Part shown: positions 17,255 through 25,470 of the stretch, one piece after another | How positions within the stretch are numbered: position 1 is the stretch's first letter | Layout: each line of letters opens with the position of its first letter | DNA from: Bacteroidota bacterium | GTDB lineage: Bacteria; Bacteroidota; Bacteroidia; Bacteroidales; Rikenellaceae | NCBI GenBank assembly: GCA_023443765.1 | Contig: JAEZTA010000074.1 | Span: 1 to 28,137 of the forward strand | DNA: 28,137 nt | Direction of reading: 5' to 3' | Position numbers and translations under genes: made by a program | Notes under the pieces: generated by a model | The model's database searches: none | What the model saw: the letters and a program-made list of their open reading frames with translations, nothing else | What the model was told of the DNA's origin: nothing

Positions 17255-17286
17255 CAAATATACGAAATCGGCGGGTTCGGCGCAAG
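17255..17286 (-). promoter_or_regulatory. Promoter of the FAD/Fe-S oxidase gene
   Basis: On the minus strand, TATATTTG (17262-17255) matches the -7 consensus, and CTTG lies 20 bases upstream (17286-17283), three of four matches to TTTG. The expected start of transcription (about 17248) falls inside the preceding terminator stem, so the new transcript would carry only part of that hairpin. Confidence 0.68.
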
Positions 17287-17288
17287 CT

Positions 17289-18203
17289 TTACCGCCCGGC
17301 ATTGAGCTGCGCCAGCAGCCCGTAGAACGCCGCATGCCCGATATGGGCCGCAGGGGCGATCGTCTGAAGGCTCTCCACGCCCTGCAACCCCTCGCGGAGC
17401 GCAGGTTCGAGCAGGGCGAACGAGCGCGAAATCTGGCCGCCCATCAACAGGCATTCGATCTTTTGTTCGTCCAGCAGGCCGCGGATGGCCCCGGCGAGGA
17501 TGCGCCCCGCCTCGGCGAAGGTCTCCCGCGCCGCAGGGTCCCCCTCGGACGCCATGCGCCCCAGGTCGGCCACCGTCAGCGCCGAATCCCCACGGCCCGT
17601 GCGCTCGGCGTAAATGCGCAGGAATCCCCGCTTCGAAACGGAATCTTCGAGGATGCCATCACCATAAGGGCAGTTGTAAATCGGGATCCGTGGCGACCCT
17701 GTGGGCGAATACTGTATCTCGCGGCCGAGGCAGCAGGCGAAGCCGAGCCCGGTTCCGAGCGTCACCAACGCGGCATTGGCCGCCTCCCGGGCATTGCCGC
17801 AGGTCATCTCGCCCAGCATCGCCGCATTCACGTCGTGCATGAAGCGGACCGGCATGCCGGGACCTGTCTCCGGAAGCCCGTGCAACAGGTCGGTGAGCGA
17901 AAGCCCGTAGATGCTCCGGAACTTGTGTTCCATGCGGGGGATGCCGTTGGCATAGTCGAACGGTCCCGGGAAGGCGATGCCGATGCCCGCCAGCACAAGG
18001 CCGCTGCGCGCGGCGAAGGCAGCGCCCCGGGCCACCGAAGCGGCCAGGGCGCCCGTAATCTCTTCGCGCGTGCCGTCCGAAGGCATCGGGCAGGAGAACT
18101 CCGATCCGGGGATCAACTCCCCGGCGGAACCTGCCACGACAGCCTTGAGGAACGTTCCCCCGACATCGAACAGCAGTCGGCAGCTATTCGTTTTCAAATC
18201 CAT
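17289..18203 (-). CDS. ROK-family sugar kinase
   Basis: Cytoplasmic ATP-dependent sugar kinase of the ROK family; no helix-turn-helix, so not a ROK repressor. The 304-residue protein has the phosphate-binding DVGGT (13-17), sugar-binding GIAFPGPFDY (75-84), the catalytic-base motif HDVNAA (D124) and a second nucleotide loop LGTGLGF (149-155). The cysteine-rich zinc motif of many bacterial ROK glucokinases is absent, as in several kinases for other sugars. The segment GIPRMEHKFRSIYG (87-100) fits kinases acting on hexoses or hexosamines. Its start overlaps the end of the PMI-like gene by 20 bases, indicating translational coupling. It is the last gene of the catabolic operon. Confidence 0.88.
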   Translation of the reverse strand: MDLKTNSCRLLFDVGGTFLKAVVAGSAGELIPGSEFSCPMPSDGTREEITGALAASVARGAAFAARSGLVLAGIGIAFPGPFDYANGIPRMEHKFRSIYGLSLTDLLHGLPETGPGMPVRFMHDVNAAMLGEMTCGNAREAANAALVTLGTGLGFACCLGREIQYSPTGSPRIPIYNCPYGDGILEDSVSKRGFLRIYAERTGRGDSALTVADLGRMASEGDPAARETFAEAGRILAGAIRGLLDEQKIECLLMGGQISRSFALLEPALREGLQGVESLQTIAPAAHIGHAAFYGLLAQLNAGR

Positions 18204-20043
18204 CCTTGAGCATCGTCTTGTGGACGCAGATCGGCTCCGTACGCAGGTTTTCGATCACATAGCGACCCATGTCCGCGGGAACCACGACCATATCCATATA
18301 CTCGGCATCGAAGAAGCGTTCGGGTTTGTCGACCGAACGGATACGCACATGCTCACCGTCGACCAGCACCAACACATGGAACTTGCCGTTGGTGTTGTCC
18401 TCGATCGACTTCTCGAACTCCAGGCGACGCAGCGAGAAGTAGAGCAGGTCGCATTCGCCCACGATCTTCTCGGCCCAGCCTTCGCCCTGACGCACGGTCC
18501 GGGGCTGCTGGACGATGTTGTTGCGCACCCAGGTCGTGTCGCGCTCGTAAGCCAGCGTGCGCTCACCGTGCCACGTGTGGATGGGACGCGGTTTGCCGTC
18601 GAGGTCGGCGCGCAGGTAGTCGTAGAGCTTGTAGGTGTAGGAGCCGATCGTAAGACTGCCGATCTCCAACACCACCTGGTTGCGGCCCGAAGAGTGGATC
18701 GTACCCGCAGGAAGCATCACCTGCAGGCCGGGTTTCGACTCTTCGTAGCTGACGTATTTCAGGTAATCGACGGGCTTGTACTCCGTGTCGGCCAGTTTGA
18801 TCTCGCGGATGAACTGCTCGGTGTCGGCCCCGTCGCGGAATCCGACGAACGTCCTGGCATCCTGAGCAGCCACCACCACGTAGTAGCTCTCGTCCTGACG
18901 CCCCAGCTCCCCGAAGTGCTCCTCGTTGTATTTGGCGCCCGAGTGCACCTGGATCGACATGTTGCCGTTGCTGTGGTACGTATCGTCGTAGTTGAAACGG
19001 ATGGGGAAGTAGCCGCCGAACTTCTCGACGCACTTTTGGCCCATAATCGCATTGCCTTCGGTCTGCACGAACGAGAAATAGGGGAAGTCCACCTTCTCGC
19101 CGCCCACTTCCACGACGATCGACACCTCCATCGGGATCAGGTCGAAGACCCAGGCGCAGTTGCGCATCGAGTCGGGCAGGTTGCGGAGTTTCTTGACGTA
19201 GGTTCCGCCCCAGACTCCTTCCAGGTAGACCGGTTTGCAGCGGAACGGATAGGAAGCCAGCGATTTGAAAATCTCGGTCAGCGCACCCATCGGAATCAGC
19301 TGCACCTGCTCGGGACGGTCCGAGGCGACGTAGTAGTCGATCAGCGCCCCGCGCAGCAGTTCGCCGCGGTGGTGAACGCCGATCTCGAAATCGGCATAGT
19401 AGCAGCGGCGGATCACCAGGTTGGCCGGGCGGGCGACCTTATCGCCGAGGTTGGCGAATTGACCGCGGCGGATACGCAGAATCGACTCCTTGGGCGTCAC
19501 GTCGAAGTAGCACTTCACGTCGTAACAACCGCGCATCTCCTTCACCAGAGCGCCATAACCGTAGACCACCACCACGCGGCCTTTGGCTGCGGGGGCTTTC
19601 AACGCCTCCAAACGCGCCTTGAACGCCGCGAACTTCTCCGGATCGAAGAAATCTTCGAAGCTCCGCCTGATCAGGCGGCCGAACAGCAGCGAAGGGTCCT
19701 TATGCTTATCCCATTCGAGGTTGGGGTTGATCATGTCGGCGATCTCCTGCTCCGATTTGAGCACCTCGGCAAACGGCAAAGCCTCCATTTCGATACCCCG
19801 GCCCATAAGCTGCTGCGAAAGCAGGTTGACCATCCGCGTCCAGTCGGCGGTGGCATAGCCGTCGAAAGCCACGACGACGTTTTTGCCGGGTTCGCGGCCG
19901 AGCCGCTCCGCAATATCCGAAGCCAGCTTCGAAGCCGCCTTGAGGGTTCCGCCTACGACCGCCTCGACAGCTTTTTTGGGAAGTTGCGGACGGTTGACGG
20001 CACGGGGGTCGTCATACGGGAAAGGGTTGTACATGAAACTCAT
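18184..20043 (-). CDS. Class I mannose-6-phosphate isomerase-like protein with an N-terminal kinase-like domain
   Basis: The C-terminal half (about 260-600) is a type I phosphomannose isomerase-like cupin. It has the expected metal ligands: QVH (Q365, H367), E385 in DESYYVV, and H450 in LPAGTIH, followed by VLEIGS and YKLYDYLR (471-478), a close match to the PMI signature. It would interconvert a hexose 6-phosphate and fructose 6-phosphate or an analogue. The N-terminal 230 residues are not found in ordinary ManA (about 390 residues). They resemble a uridine-kinase-like P-loop domain: VVVAFDGYATADWTRMV (56-72) sits where the Walker A loop would be but lacks GxxxxGK(S/T), and VVVVYGYGAL...VKCYFDVTPKESILRIRRGQ (157-195) resembles the later strands. 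This half is probably catalytically dead or regulatory. It follows the isomerase gene by 25 bases. Confidence 0.82.
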   Translation of the reverse strand: MSFMYNPFPYDDPRAVNRPQLPKKAVEAVVGGTLKAASKLASDIAERLGREPGKNVVVAFDGYATADWTRMVNLLSQQLMGRGIEMEALPFAEVLKSEQEIADMINPNLEWDKHKDPSLLFGRLIRRSFEDFFDPEKFAAFKARLEALKAPAAKGRVVVVYGYGALVKEMRGCYDVKCYFDVTPKESILRIRRGQFANLGDKVARPANLVIRRCYYADFEIGVHHRGELLRGALIDYYVASDRPEQVQLIPMGALTEIFKSLASYPFRCKPVYLEGVWGGTYVKKLRNLPDSMRNCAWVFDLIPMEVSIVVEVGGEKVDFPYFSFVQTEGNAIMGQKCVEKFGGYFPIRFNYDDTYHSNGNMSIQVHSGAKYNEEHFGELGRQDESYYVVVAAQDARTFVGFRDGADTEQFIREIKLADTEYKPVDYLKYVSYEESKPGLQVMLPAGTIHSSGRNQVVLEIGSLTIGSYTYKLYDYLRADLDGKPRPIHTWHGERTLAYERDTTWVRNNIVQQPRTVRQGEGWAEKIVGECDLLYFSLRRLEFEKSIEDNTNGKFHVLVLVDGEHVRIRSVDKPERFFDAEYMDMVVVPADMGRYVIENLRTEPICVHKTMLKDGFENE

Positions 20044-20068
20044 GACTGATATACTTTTATAGGGTTAA

Positions 20069-21511
20069 TTAGTTTATTTCGTGATATTCGAAATCCATGA
20101 TCTCGGAGAGCATACCCAGCTCGCGCAGGTAATCACCGTCGACGATGGCGAAATGCTGCGTGGTGCCGATCTTCAGTATCTCCTCGAAAAGCCGCTCGAC
20201 GGGCACTACCGGACGGAAGATGCTGTGCGAATAGGTGGCCAGGATGTGATCGCCTTCGAGCGAGTCGACCAGCGTGGCGACCAGCTTATAGCGGCCGTCG
20301 CACTCGACCAGCTGAGCCATGGTCTTGCGGCCCGGGGAGATGCGGTACCAGGCAAACGGCGCCCCGGCATACTTATATGAGGTTTTGGCGAAGCGCACGT
20401 CGCGGGCGATGACCACATTCTGCTGCCAGGCGGGGTCGTTGTGGTCGTTGGGACCGGCATGGCCGCCTGCGAAAGTGCCGTAGTCGGACTCGATGTGGAA
20501 CGGTTCGAGGAAGTTGACGTTTTTGCCCGAAATCAGTTTCAGCAGGTAGGTGATCAACCCCGCACCGATGTCGGCCTCGGGGACCAGCACCGAGCAGTTG
20601 TCGTTGAACCACGGGTGGTAGAACCCGGCGCGCAGGCCCACCAGTTCGAACATGGCCCGGTCGATGTCGTTGAAGACCATCACGTCGATGTCCGAGCGCT
20701 GAGCCATCTTCTGAAGGCCGATCGAGGCCCGCACCGAGGCTTCGAACTTGTCGCGCGCCACATCGTCCATCATCTTGTAGTGCGAAGTCAGCTCGTCGCA
20801 GTAGGCCTTCAACTCCTTGTCGCTCACGGCATCGATCTCTTCGCCGTAGACCGAATAGGGCAGGAACCGGATTTCGGGTCCCAGTTTGGTGAACAGGTCG
20901 TAGGGGTCGATATAAGTAGACCACATGGCCTCGTTGTAGTTGGCCAGCAGTCCCACGTTCGACTGGCGGAGGATCGCACGGGCGCGGGCCGCCGAAGCGA
21001 AGAGGCGAATCTGTTCGGTGACCTCCCCGCGCGAGCCCATCACGACCTTCACGTGCTTGCGCCCCGTGCGGGGAACCGACCCGGAGGCTTCCAATGAGCC
21101 GACGAGCGTTCCGGCGCAGAGGTAGTCGATGAAGTCGTCCTCGTCGAGCGTATCCCGGAACGAAACGTGGTCTTTGGCGACGTTGACGAAGAGGATCGGC
21201 ACGTCGGGCATGTCCCTGAGGAAGCGGATCCACGCGAAGTCCTCGGACCAGGAGAGGAACTCGGCGATCACGAAATCGACCTTCTCCATGTAGAAGTGGT
21301 CCATGGCGTCCATGGCCTCCTCCTTGTCGTAGACGATTCCGGGAAACACGACATCGAGGAAACCCATCGTCCCGAGTATCTTTTTCACATCGGCATCCTT
21401 GCGCTCGGCGTAAGTGCCCCGTTTCAGTCCTTCGCCCAGCATCTTGAAGCGCGGCGACGCGATCAGCAGCAAACCTGCCTTCGCTTTTCTGGTTTTCAGG
21501 TTACTATTCAT
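20069..21511 (-). CDS. AraA/FucI-type sugar isomerase
   Basis: Predicted cytoplasmic aldose-ketose isomerase of the L-arabinose/L-fucose isomerase fold, dependent on Mn2+. The 480-residue length is close to AraA (about 500). The four metal ligands can be placed: E312 in VPEADIGAG, E336 in NFLEPFHI, H351 in GGHAG and H453 in TTQHFAI. The spacing is close to that of E. coli AraA, whose ligands I recall as E306, E333, H350 and H450. The surrounding sequence differs from true AraA, so the sugar may not be arabinose. The start overlaps the MFS stop by 8 bases in the arrangement CATGAATAG, which indicates translational coupling. Confidence 0.82.
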   Translation of the reverse strand: MNSNLKTRKAKAGLLLIASPRFKMLGEGLKRGTYAERKDADVKKILGTMGFLDVVFPGIVYDKEEAMDAMDHFYMEKVDFVIAEFLSWSEDFAWIRFLRDMPDVPILFVNVAKDHVSFRDTLDEDDFIDYLCAGTLVGSLEASGSVPRTGRKHVKVVMGSRGEVTEQIRLFASAARARAILRQSNVGLLANYNEAMWSTYIDPYDLFTKLGPEIRFLPYSVYGEEIDAVSDKELKAYCDELTSHYKMMDDVARDKFEASVRASIGLQKMAQRSDIDVMVFNDIDRAMFELVGLRAGFYHPWFNDNCSVLVPEADIGAGLITYLLKLISGKNVNFLEPFHIESDYGTFAGGHAGPNDHNDPAWQQNVVIARDVRFAKTSYKYAGAPFAWYRISPGRKTMAQLVECDGRYKLVATLVDSLEGDHILATYSHSIFRPVVPVERLFEEILKIGTTQHFAIVDGDYLRELGMLSEIMDFEYHEIN

Positions 21512-22766
21512 GTCTGATTTTGTTATAGTCCTTCATATAGAAATATTTGGCGCCCAGCAGCATCACCACGCCGCACACCAGCCACACGATGGCCAGCATC
21601 GAGATGCCGAACGACAGTCCGGCGACCTGCTTGACCATACCCAGCACCAGGGGAGCCAGCGCACCGATGGCGAAGCCGGTCATGATCATCACGCCCGAAG
21701 CCGACGAGTGGTAGCGGGGCGGGATAACGTCGTAGAGCACCGTGTAGGTGTTGGCGTCGAAGAATGCACGGGCGAAGCCGAAGCCGGCGAAACCGATGTA
21801 GATCATCCACAGCGTCGACGAATTGCCCATCAGGACGATGAACGGCACGGCGACCAGCAGGCCCAAGCCCTGCATGGCCATGCGCCACGCGGGATGCAGG
21901 CTGCCCAGTTTGTCCGAGAGGCGGCCGGCCAGCAGCACGCCGATAAAGGCGAACAGGTGGGTGTAGAACATCGAATGGAATCCGGCGCCAGCGAGGTCCA
22001 TGCCGAAGTTCTCGTAGAGGTAGGTCGGCATCCACGTGAGGTAGCCCGTCAGCACGAAGATCAGTCCCGCGAAGCAGACCGTGAGGATCAGGGCCGTCGG
22101 CGTGGTGAAGACCATGCGGAAACCCTCCATGATGCGCGGCTTGGGCTCGGCGGCCTCCGCGGCAGCCACGGCGGCGGGTTCCTTCTTGTCCCTGAGGCGC
22201 ACGGCCATGACGATGCCGTGGACGACGCCGATGGCGCCGAAGATGTAGAATGCGCTCCGCCAGCCCCACAACTGTCCGATATATCCTGCGGCGTAACCGC
22301 TGATAATGATGCCGATGTAGTAGGCCGTCTGGTGGACCGACATGGCGAAGGCGCGCGTTTTGTCGTGGTATTGCGCCAGCAGCGAATAGTTGGCCGGGCC
22401 GAAGAACGCCTCACCGCCGCCTGTGGCGACGCTGCGCATCAGCACGAGCATCACGAACCCGTTGCAGAGTCCTGTGAACATCGTGGCCACGCTCCAGAAC
22501 AGGATACTCCCCGTGACGATCCATTTGCGGCTGAAACGGTCGCCGACCAGTCCGCCAATGGGGACCAGCAGGGCGTAGAAAAGGTTGAAAACCGTGGCGA
22601 TGGAGCCGATGGCCACGTCGCTCAGGCCCAGGTCCTCGCGGATGAGCGGAAGCACCACGTTGAAGACCTGCCTGTCGGCCTGGTTCAGCAGGTAGGCGAC
22701 CCACAGCAGGGCCAGCACTTCCCACTTGTATTTCGGGTTCTTCTTCCCGACGGTTGCAGTTGTCAT
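21504..22766 (-). CDS. MFS transporter, probably sugar importer
   Basis: Inner membrane permease of the major facilitator superfamily, 420 residues with about 12 hydrophobic segments and a charged central loop (about 188-212, RLRDKKEP...EPKPR). The motif GDRFSRKW (80-87) after the second helix is the MFS signature loop, and GRLSDKLG marks the equivalent place in the second half. NQADRQVFNVVLPLI in the first helix resembles the anion:cation symporter group that carries hexuronates and sugar acids, so an acidic sugar is possible but not shown. It lies between the secreted glycosidase and the isomerase, which fits import of the released sugar. Confidence 0.87.
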   Translation of the reverse strand: MTTATVGKKNPKYKWEVLALLWVAYLLNQADRQVFNVVLPLIREDLGLSDVAIGSIATVFNLFYALLVPIGGLVGDRFSRKWIVTGSILFWSVATMFTGLCNGFVMLVLMRSVATGGGEAFFGPANYSLLAQYHDKTRAFAMSVHQTAYYIGIIISGYAAGYIGQLWGWRSAFYIFGAIGVVHGIVMAVRLRDKKEPAAVAAAEAAEPKPRIMEGFRMVFTTPTALILTVCFAGLIFVLTGYLTWMPTYLYENFGMDLAGAGFHSMFYTHLFAFIGVLLAGRLSDKLGSLHPAWRMAMQGLGLLVAVPFIVLMGNSSTLWMIYIGFAGFGFARAFFDANTYTVLYDVIPPRYHSSASGVMIMTGFAIGALAPLVLGMVKQVAGLSFGISMLAIVWLVCGVVMLLGAKYFYMKDYNKIRHE

Positions 22767-22782
22767 AGGTCACAGGTTGGGG

Positions 22783-24258
22783 TTAATACAGCATGTCGTT
22801 GGTCGTTCCGGCAGCCTGCTTCCCGGCCGTTGCGGCGCGGAAAGGCACGGCGCTGCGCTCCATGAGGAACATCGGGCTGTCCCAGACGGGAAGTCCCGTC
22901 AGTTTCAACTGTCCGCCGATGCTGTGGCCGTGGGGCAGCGTCAGCGCGTAGATGCGGCCCGTAATCGGCTCCACGAGGACCGGATCGGAGAGCGACAGCC
23001 CCTTGATGGCCAGCTCCACCTCGTCCCACGCCAGCTCGTTGGCCGGAATCCGGTCGGAATACCAGTACATGGCCCCGACGGTTTTACCCTCGGCATTCGA
23101 AATCCCCACGACGGCGATCTCGCGGGCCGTATTGGCCCGGTATTCCAGCCGCCCGGCAGGTTTCATGTCGCGGTGCAGCAGGTTGACCATGTGCTGTACG
23201 CCGTAGTAGGAGGGACGTTTGTAAACCACCTCTTTCAGGAGATTCGTGCGCAGCAGTCCGAACGACTGCTGCATGTTGGGGTATTGCAGGTCCACGAGGG
23301 TGAAGATCGACGACCGGATGCCCAGTGCGAAGTCGTTGGCCATGCGGCGCATGTCCCACTTGGCCTGGCTGTATTCGCTCCACTCGTAGTAGCGCAGGGC
23401 ATGGCCCCATTCGAGCACCGAAGGACAGCCGCTCTCGCCCTGGAACAGGCGGAGGCGCGGATCGTACGAAACGACGAGTTCGGCCAGCGCTTCGATGCCG
23501 CGCGTGGCGTCGTCGGGATTTTCATAATAGGGGTGGAAACTGACGTAGTCGATCAGCCCCAGCTTGCCCCGCTCGCGGAGCATGTCGAGCACGCGGGTCG
23601 TAAAGTCGATGGGCATGCGCGAAAGCCCGAATCCGATGACGACCGCCTGGGGATCGACCTTGCGTACGGCTTCGGCCGTGCGGACCAGCAGTTCGGCGTA
23701 GGCATCGGGGTGCCTGGCGTTGTTGCCCAGGTTGGGTTCGTTCCACACCTCCCACTCGGCCACGCGCCCCTTGTAGCGGCGAACGACGGCCGTAACATAC
23801 TTTTCCCAGGCGCGCATGGTCTCCTCGTCGGTGAAAATCCGTGAGCCGAGACCTTTGGCGGCCCCGTAAATCGGATTGCCGTAGGAGAGACACATCCACG
23901 GTTTCACACCCTGTTCGACCAGTCCGTCGACCGCTTCGTCGAGCCATGCGAATTCGTATTTGCCCTTCTCTTTCTCGCAGCGCGCCCAACCGCTCTGGAG
24001 GCGGGCAGCGCCGACACCCAGTTCGCCCACATAAGGCTTGTAAGCCGAGAATTCAGCATACTCCCGGTCGAGGGTTTCACACCCCACCGACCAGGCGGGG
24101 TTGGCCAAATCACGCGAATTTGCGGTCGTTACCGATCCGATCTGTTCGAGCCTGGGAGATACCATCTGCATCTTTTTCCAGGTCAGCGACCAATGTTGTG
24201 CGGGTGCAGACGATGCAAACGAAAGGCCCAATAAGCTGAGAAAGAATGTTTTTTTCAT
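22783..24258 (-). CDS. Secreted clan GH-A glycosidase, GH39-like
   Basis: Putative retaining glycoside hydrolase with a TIM barrel. The 491-residue protein has a signal peptide ending SSAPA, without a lipobox cysteine, so a periplasmic location is likely. The acid/base glutamate is E174 in VWNEPN, and the likely nucleophile is E275 in LFQGESG, the usual clan GH-A spacing of about 100 residues. DYVSFHPYY (237-245) is also typical. Layout resembles GH39 (beta-xylosidases, alpha-L-iduronidases) and related unassigned cellulase-like families; family assignment is by eye. A small beta-domain occupies about 365-480. It is the first gene of the catabolic operon, 16 bases before the MFS gene, and divergent from the GntR gene. 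Confidence 0.8.
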   Translation of the reverse strand: MKKTFFLSLLGLSFASSAPAQHWSLTWKKMQMVSPRLEQIGSVTTANSRDLANPAWSVGCETLDREYAEFSAYKPYVGELGVGAARLQSGWARCEKEKGKYEFAWLDEAVDGLVEQGVKPWMCLSYGNPIYGAAKGLGSRIFTDEETMRAWEKYVTAVVRRYKGRVAEWEVWNEPNLGNNARHPDAYAELLVRTAEAVRKVDPQAVVIGFGLSRMPIDFTTRVLDMLRERGKLGLIDYVSFHPYYENPDDATRGIEALAELVVSYDPRLRLFQGESGCPSVLEWGHALRYYEWSEYSQAKWDMRRMANDFALGIRSSIFTLVDLQYPNMQQSFGLLRTNLLKEVVYKRPSYYGVQHMVNLLHRDMKPAGRLEYRANTAREIAVVGISNAEGKTVGAMYWYSDRIPANELAWDEVELAIKGLSLSDPVLVEPITGRIYALTLPHGHSIGGQLKLTGLPVWDSPMFLMERSAVPFRAATAGKQAAGTTNDMLY

Positions 24259-24288
24259 TTTAAAAAGCGGTTAGCAGTTTTTTTTCGT

Positions 24289-24296
24289 ATCTTTGT
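24289..24296 (+). promoter_or_regulatory. -7 element of the GntR gene promoter
   Basis: TATCTTTG matches TAnnTTTG. No clear TTTG lies 19-21 bases upstream, so the -33 part is weak. Transcription would begin at about 24303 and run through operator B before the GntR start codon at 24420. Confidence 0.6.
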
Positions 24297-24312
24297 AATC
24301 CCCAACATAAAA

Positions 24313-24361
24313 GGTGTGGGGTGTGGTGCTTATTTCTGATTGGTGTTGTGTAGTGTGGTGC
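24313..24361. promoter_or_regulatory. Operator B: two direct GTGTGG-rich elements between divergent promoters
   Basis: Two 15-base elements in the same orientation: B1 TGTGGGGTGTGGTGC (24315-24329) and B2 TGTGTAGTGTGGTGC (24347-24361). They begin 32 bases apart, about three helical turns. B2 overlaps the first base of the opposing -7 element. The 32 bases at 24337-24368 match the minus strand of 6081-6050 at 25 positions. Probable binding site for the adjacent GntR protein, giving autoregulation and control of the catabolic operon. Confidence 0.78.
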
Positions 24362-24391
24362 AAATATAAGCAAAAAAACAAACAAACCAAT
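24361..24391 (-). promoter_or_regulatory. Promoter of the catabolic operon
   Basis: On the minus strand, TATATTTG (24368-24361) is a perfect -7 match. ATTG lies 19 bases upstream (24391-24388), three of four matches to TTTG. Transcription would start at about 24354, within operator B, leaving a leader of about 95 bases before the GH39-like gene. Confidence 0.72.
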
Positions 24392-24419
24392 ATTTATTTC
24401 ATTTTTTTAAGCTACAGAC

Positions 24420-25454
24420 ATGCCTGAAAAGATTAAAATCGATCCGGATAGCCAGATTCCGGTTTACAAACAGATTGTAGAACAGATAGAACAACTGATA
24501 CGAAACGGCGACTACCCCGAAGGGTATCTGCTGCCTTCGATGAACGAACTATCGGCGCTGCTCGACATCTCGAAAGAAACCGTAAAGAAAGCCTATTCCA
24601 TCCTCCGGAACAAGGGATACATCGACGCCAGGCAGGGCAAAGGGTTCTACGTCGCAGCGACCGGCGCGGCGAATAAACTCCACATACTCGTGCTGTTCGA
24701 CAAGCTGAGCAACTACAAACAGGTCCTTTTCAACTCGTTCGCCGAGGAGATCGGCGATGCGGCCGAAATCACCATACGCCTCCACAACCAGAACGTGGAG
24801 CTGCTGGAATATTACATCGACGAGAACCTCGATCTGTTCGACTACTACGTCATCACGCCCCACTTCCCGTTAGACGCCGCCTCGCAGAAACGCGTGATGA
24901 AGATCCTCACACGCATCCCCAACCGCAAGCTGATCATGGTCGACCACTGGATGGAAGCGCTGCCGGGCAACTACGGCGCCGTCTATCAGGATTTCAACAA
25001 CGACGCCTACGAAGGACTGGGCTACGGGCTCAAGAAACTCAAGACCTATTCGAAACTCAACGTCGTGACGCTTCCGTCGAGCCTCTATTATACGTCGGTA
25101 AGCAAGGCTGTCGAGCGGTTCTGCAACGACAACGGCATCGCTGTGGAGTTCCACACGAAGATCACCCCGGAGATCATCCGCGAAAAGGAGGTCTACCTGA
25201 TCCTCAACAGCCAGTACGACCTCGGACTGATCGAACTGGTGCGCCGCGCCCGCGAACTCAACTACCGCGTAGGCCGCGACATCAGCATCATCTCCTACAA
25301 CGAATCGCCGATCAACGAGATCATCCTCAACGGCCTGACGACCATTTCGACCGACTTCCGGCAGATGGGCGTACTGGTGGCCCGGATGATCCTCGACAAG
25401 GCCCCCGCCAAGATCAGGTGCGACTTCGAGATGATCCGCCGCAACACTTTTTAG
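24420..25454 (+). CDS. GntR-family regulator with a LacI-type sugar-binding domain
   Basis: Transcription factor of 344 residues. The GntR winged helix-turn-helix covers about 11-80, with PVYKQIVEQIEQLIRNGDY, LLPSMNELSALLDISKETVKKAY as the recognition region and GYIDARQGKGFYV as the wing. The C-terminal part (about 85-344) looks like a periplasmic-binding-protein fold as in LacI/AraR, with DISIISYNESPINEIILNGLTTI (288-310) matching the usual LacI-type segment. The effector is therefore probably a free sugar or sugar phosphate from the pathway. The gene is divergent from the catabolic operon and sits beside operator B; the same elements upstream of susC suggest a two-site regulon. Repressor action is likely, because the operators lie at the transcription starts. 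Confidence 0.9.
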   Translation: MPEKIKIDPDSQIPVYKQIVEQIEQLIRNGDYPEGYLLPSMNELSALLDISKETVKKAYSILRNKGYIDARQGKGFYVAATGAANKLHILVLFDKLSNYKQVLFNSFAEEIGDAAEITIRLHNQNVELLEYYIDENLDLFDYYVITPHFPLDAASQKRVMKILTRIPNRKLIMVDHWMEALPGNYGAVYQDFNNDAYEGLGYGLKKLKTYSKLNVVTLPSSLYYTSVSKAVERFCNDNGIAVEFHTKITPEIIREKEVYLILNSQYDLGLIELVRRARELNYRVGRDISIISYNESPINEIILNGLTTISTDFRQMGVLVARMILDKAPAKIRCDFEMIRRNTF

Positions 25455-25470
25455 GCACAACCGGCCCATG

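Noticed and set aside
21414..22865. A 483-codon, His/Asp/Glu-rich open frame on the plus strand opposite the MFS gene.
   Set aside because: The composition is the reverse complement of membrane-helix codons; the minus strand has clear MFS motifs and coupled overlaps.
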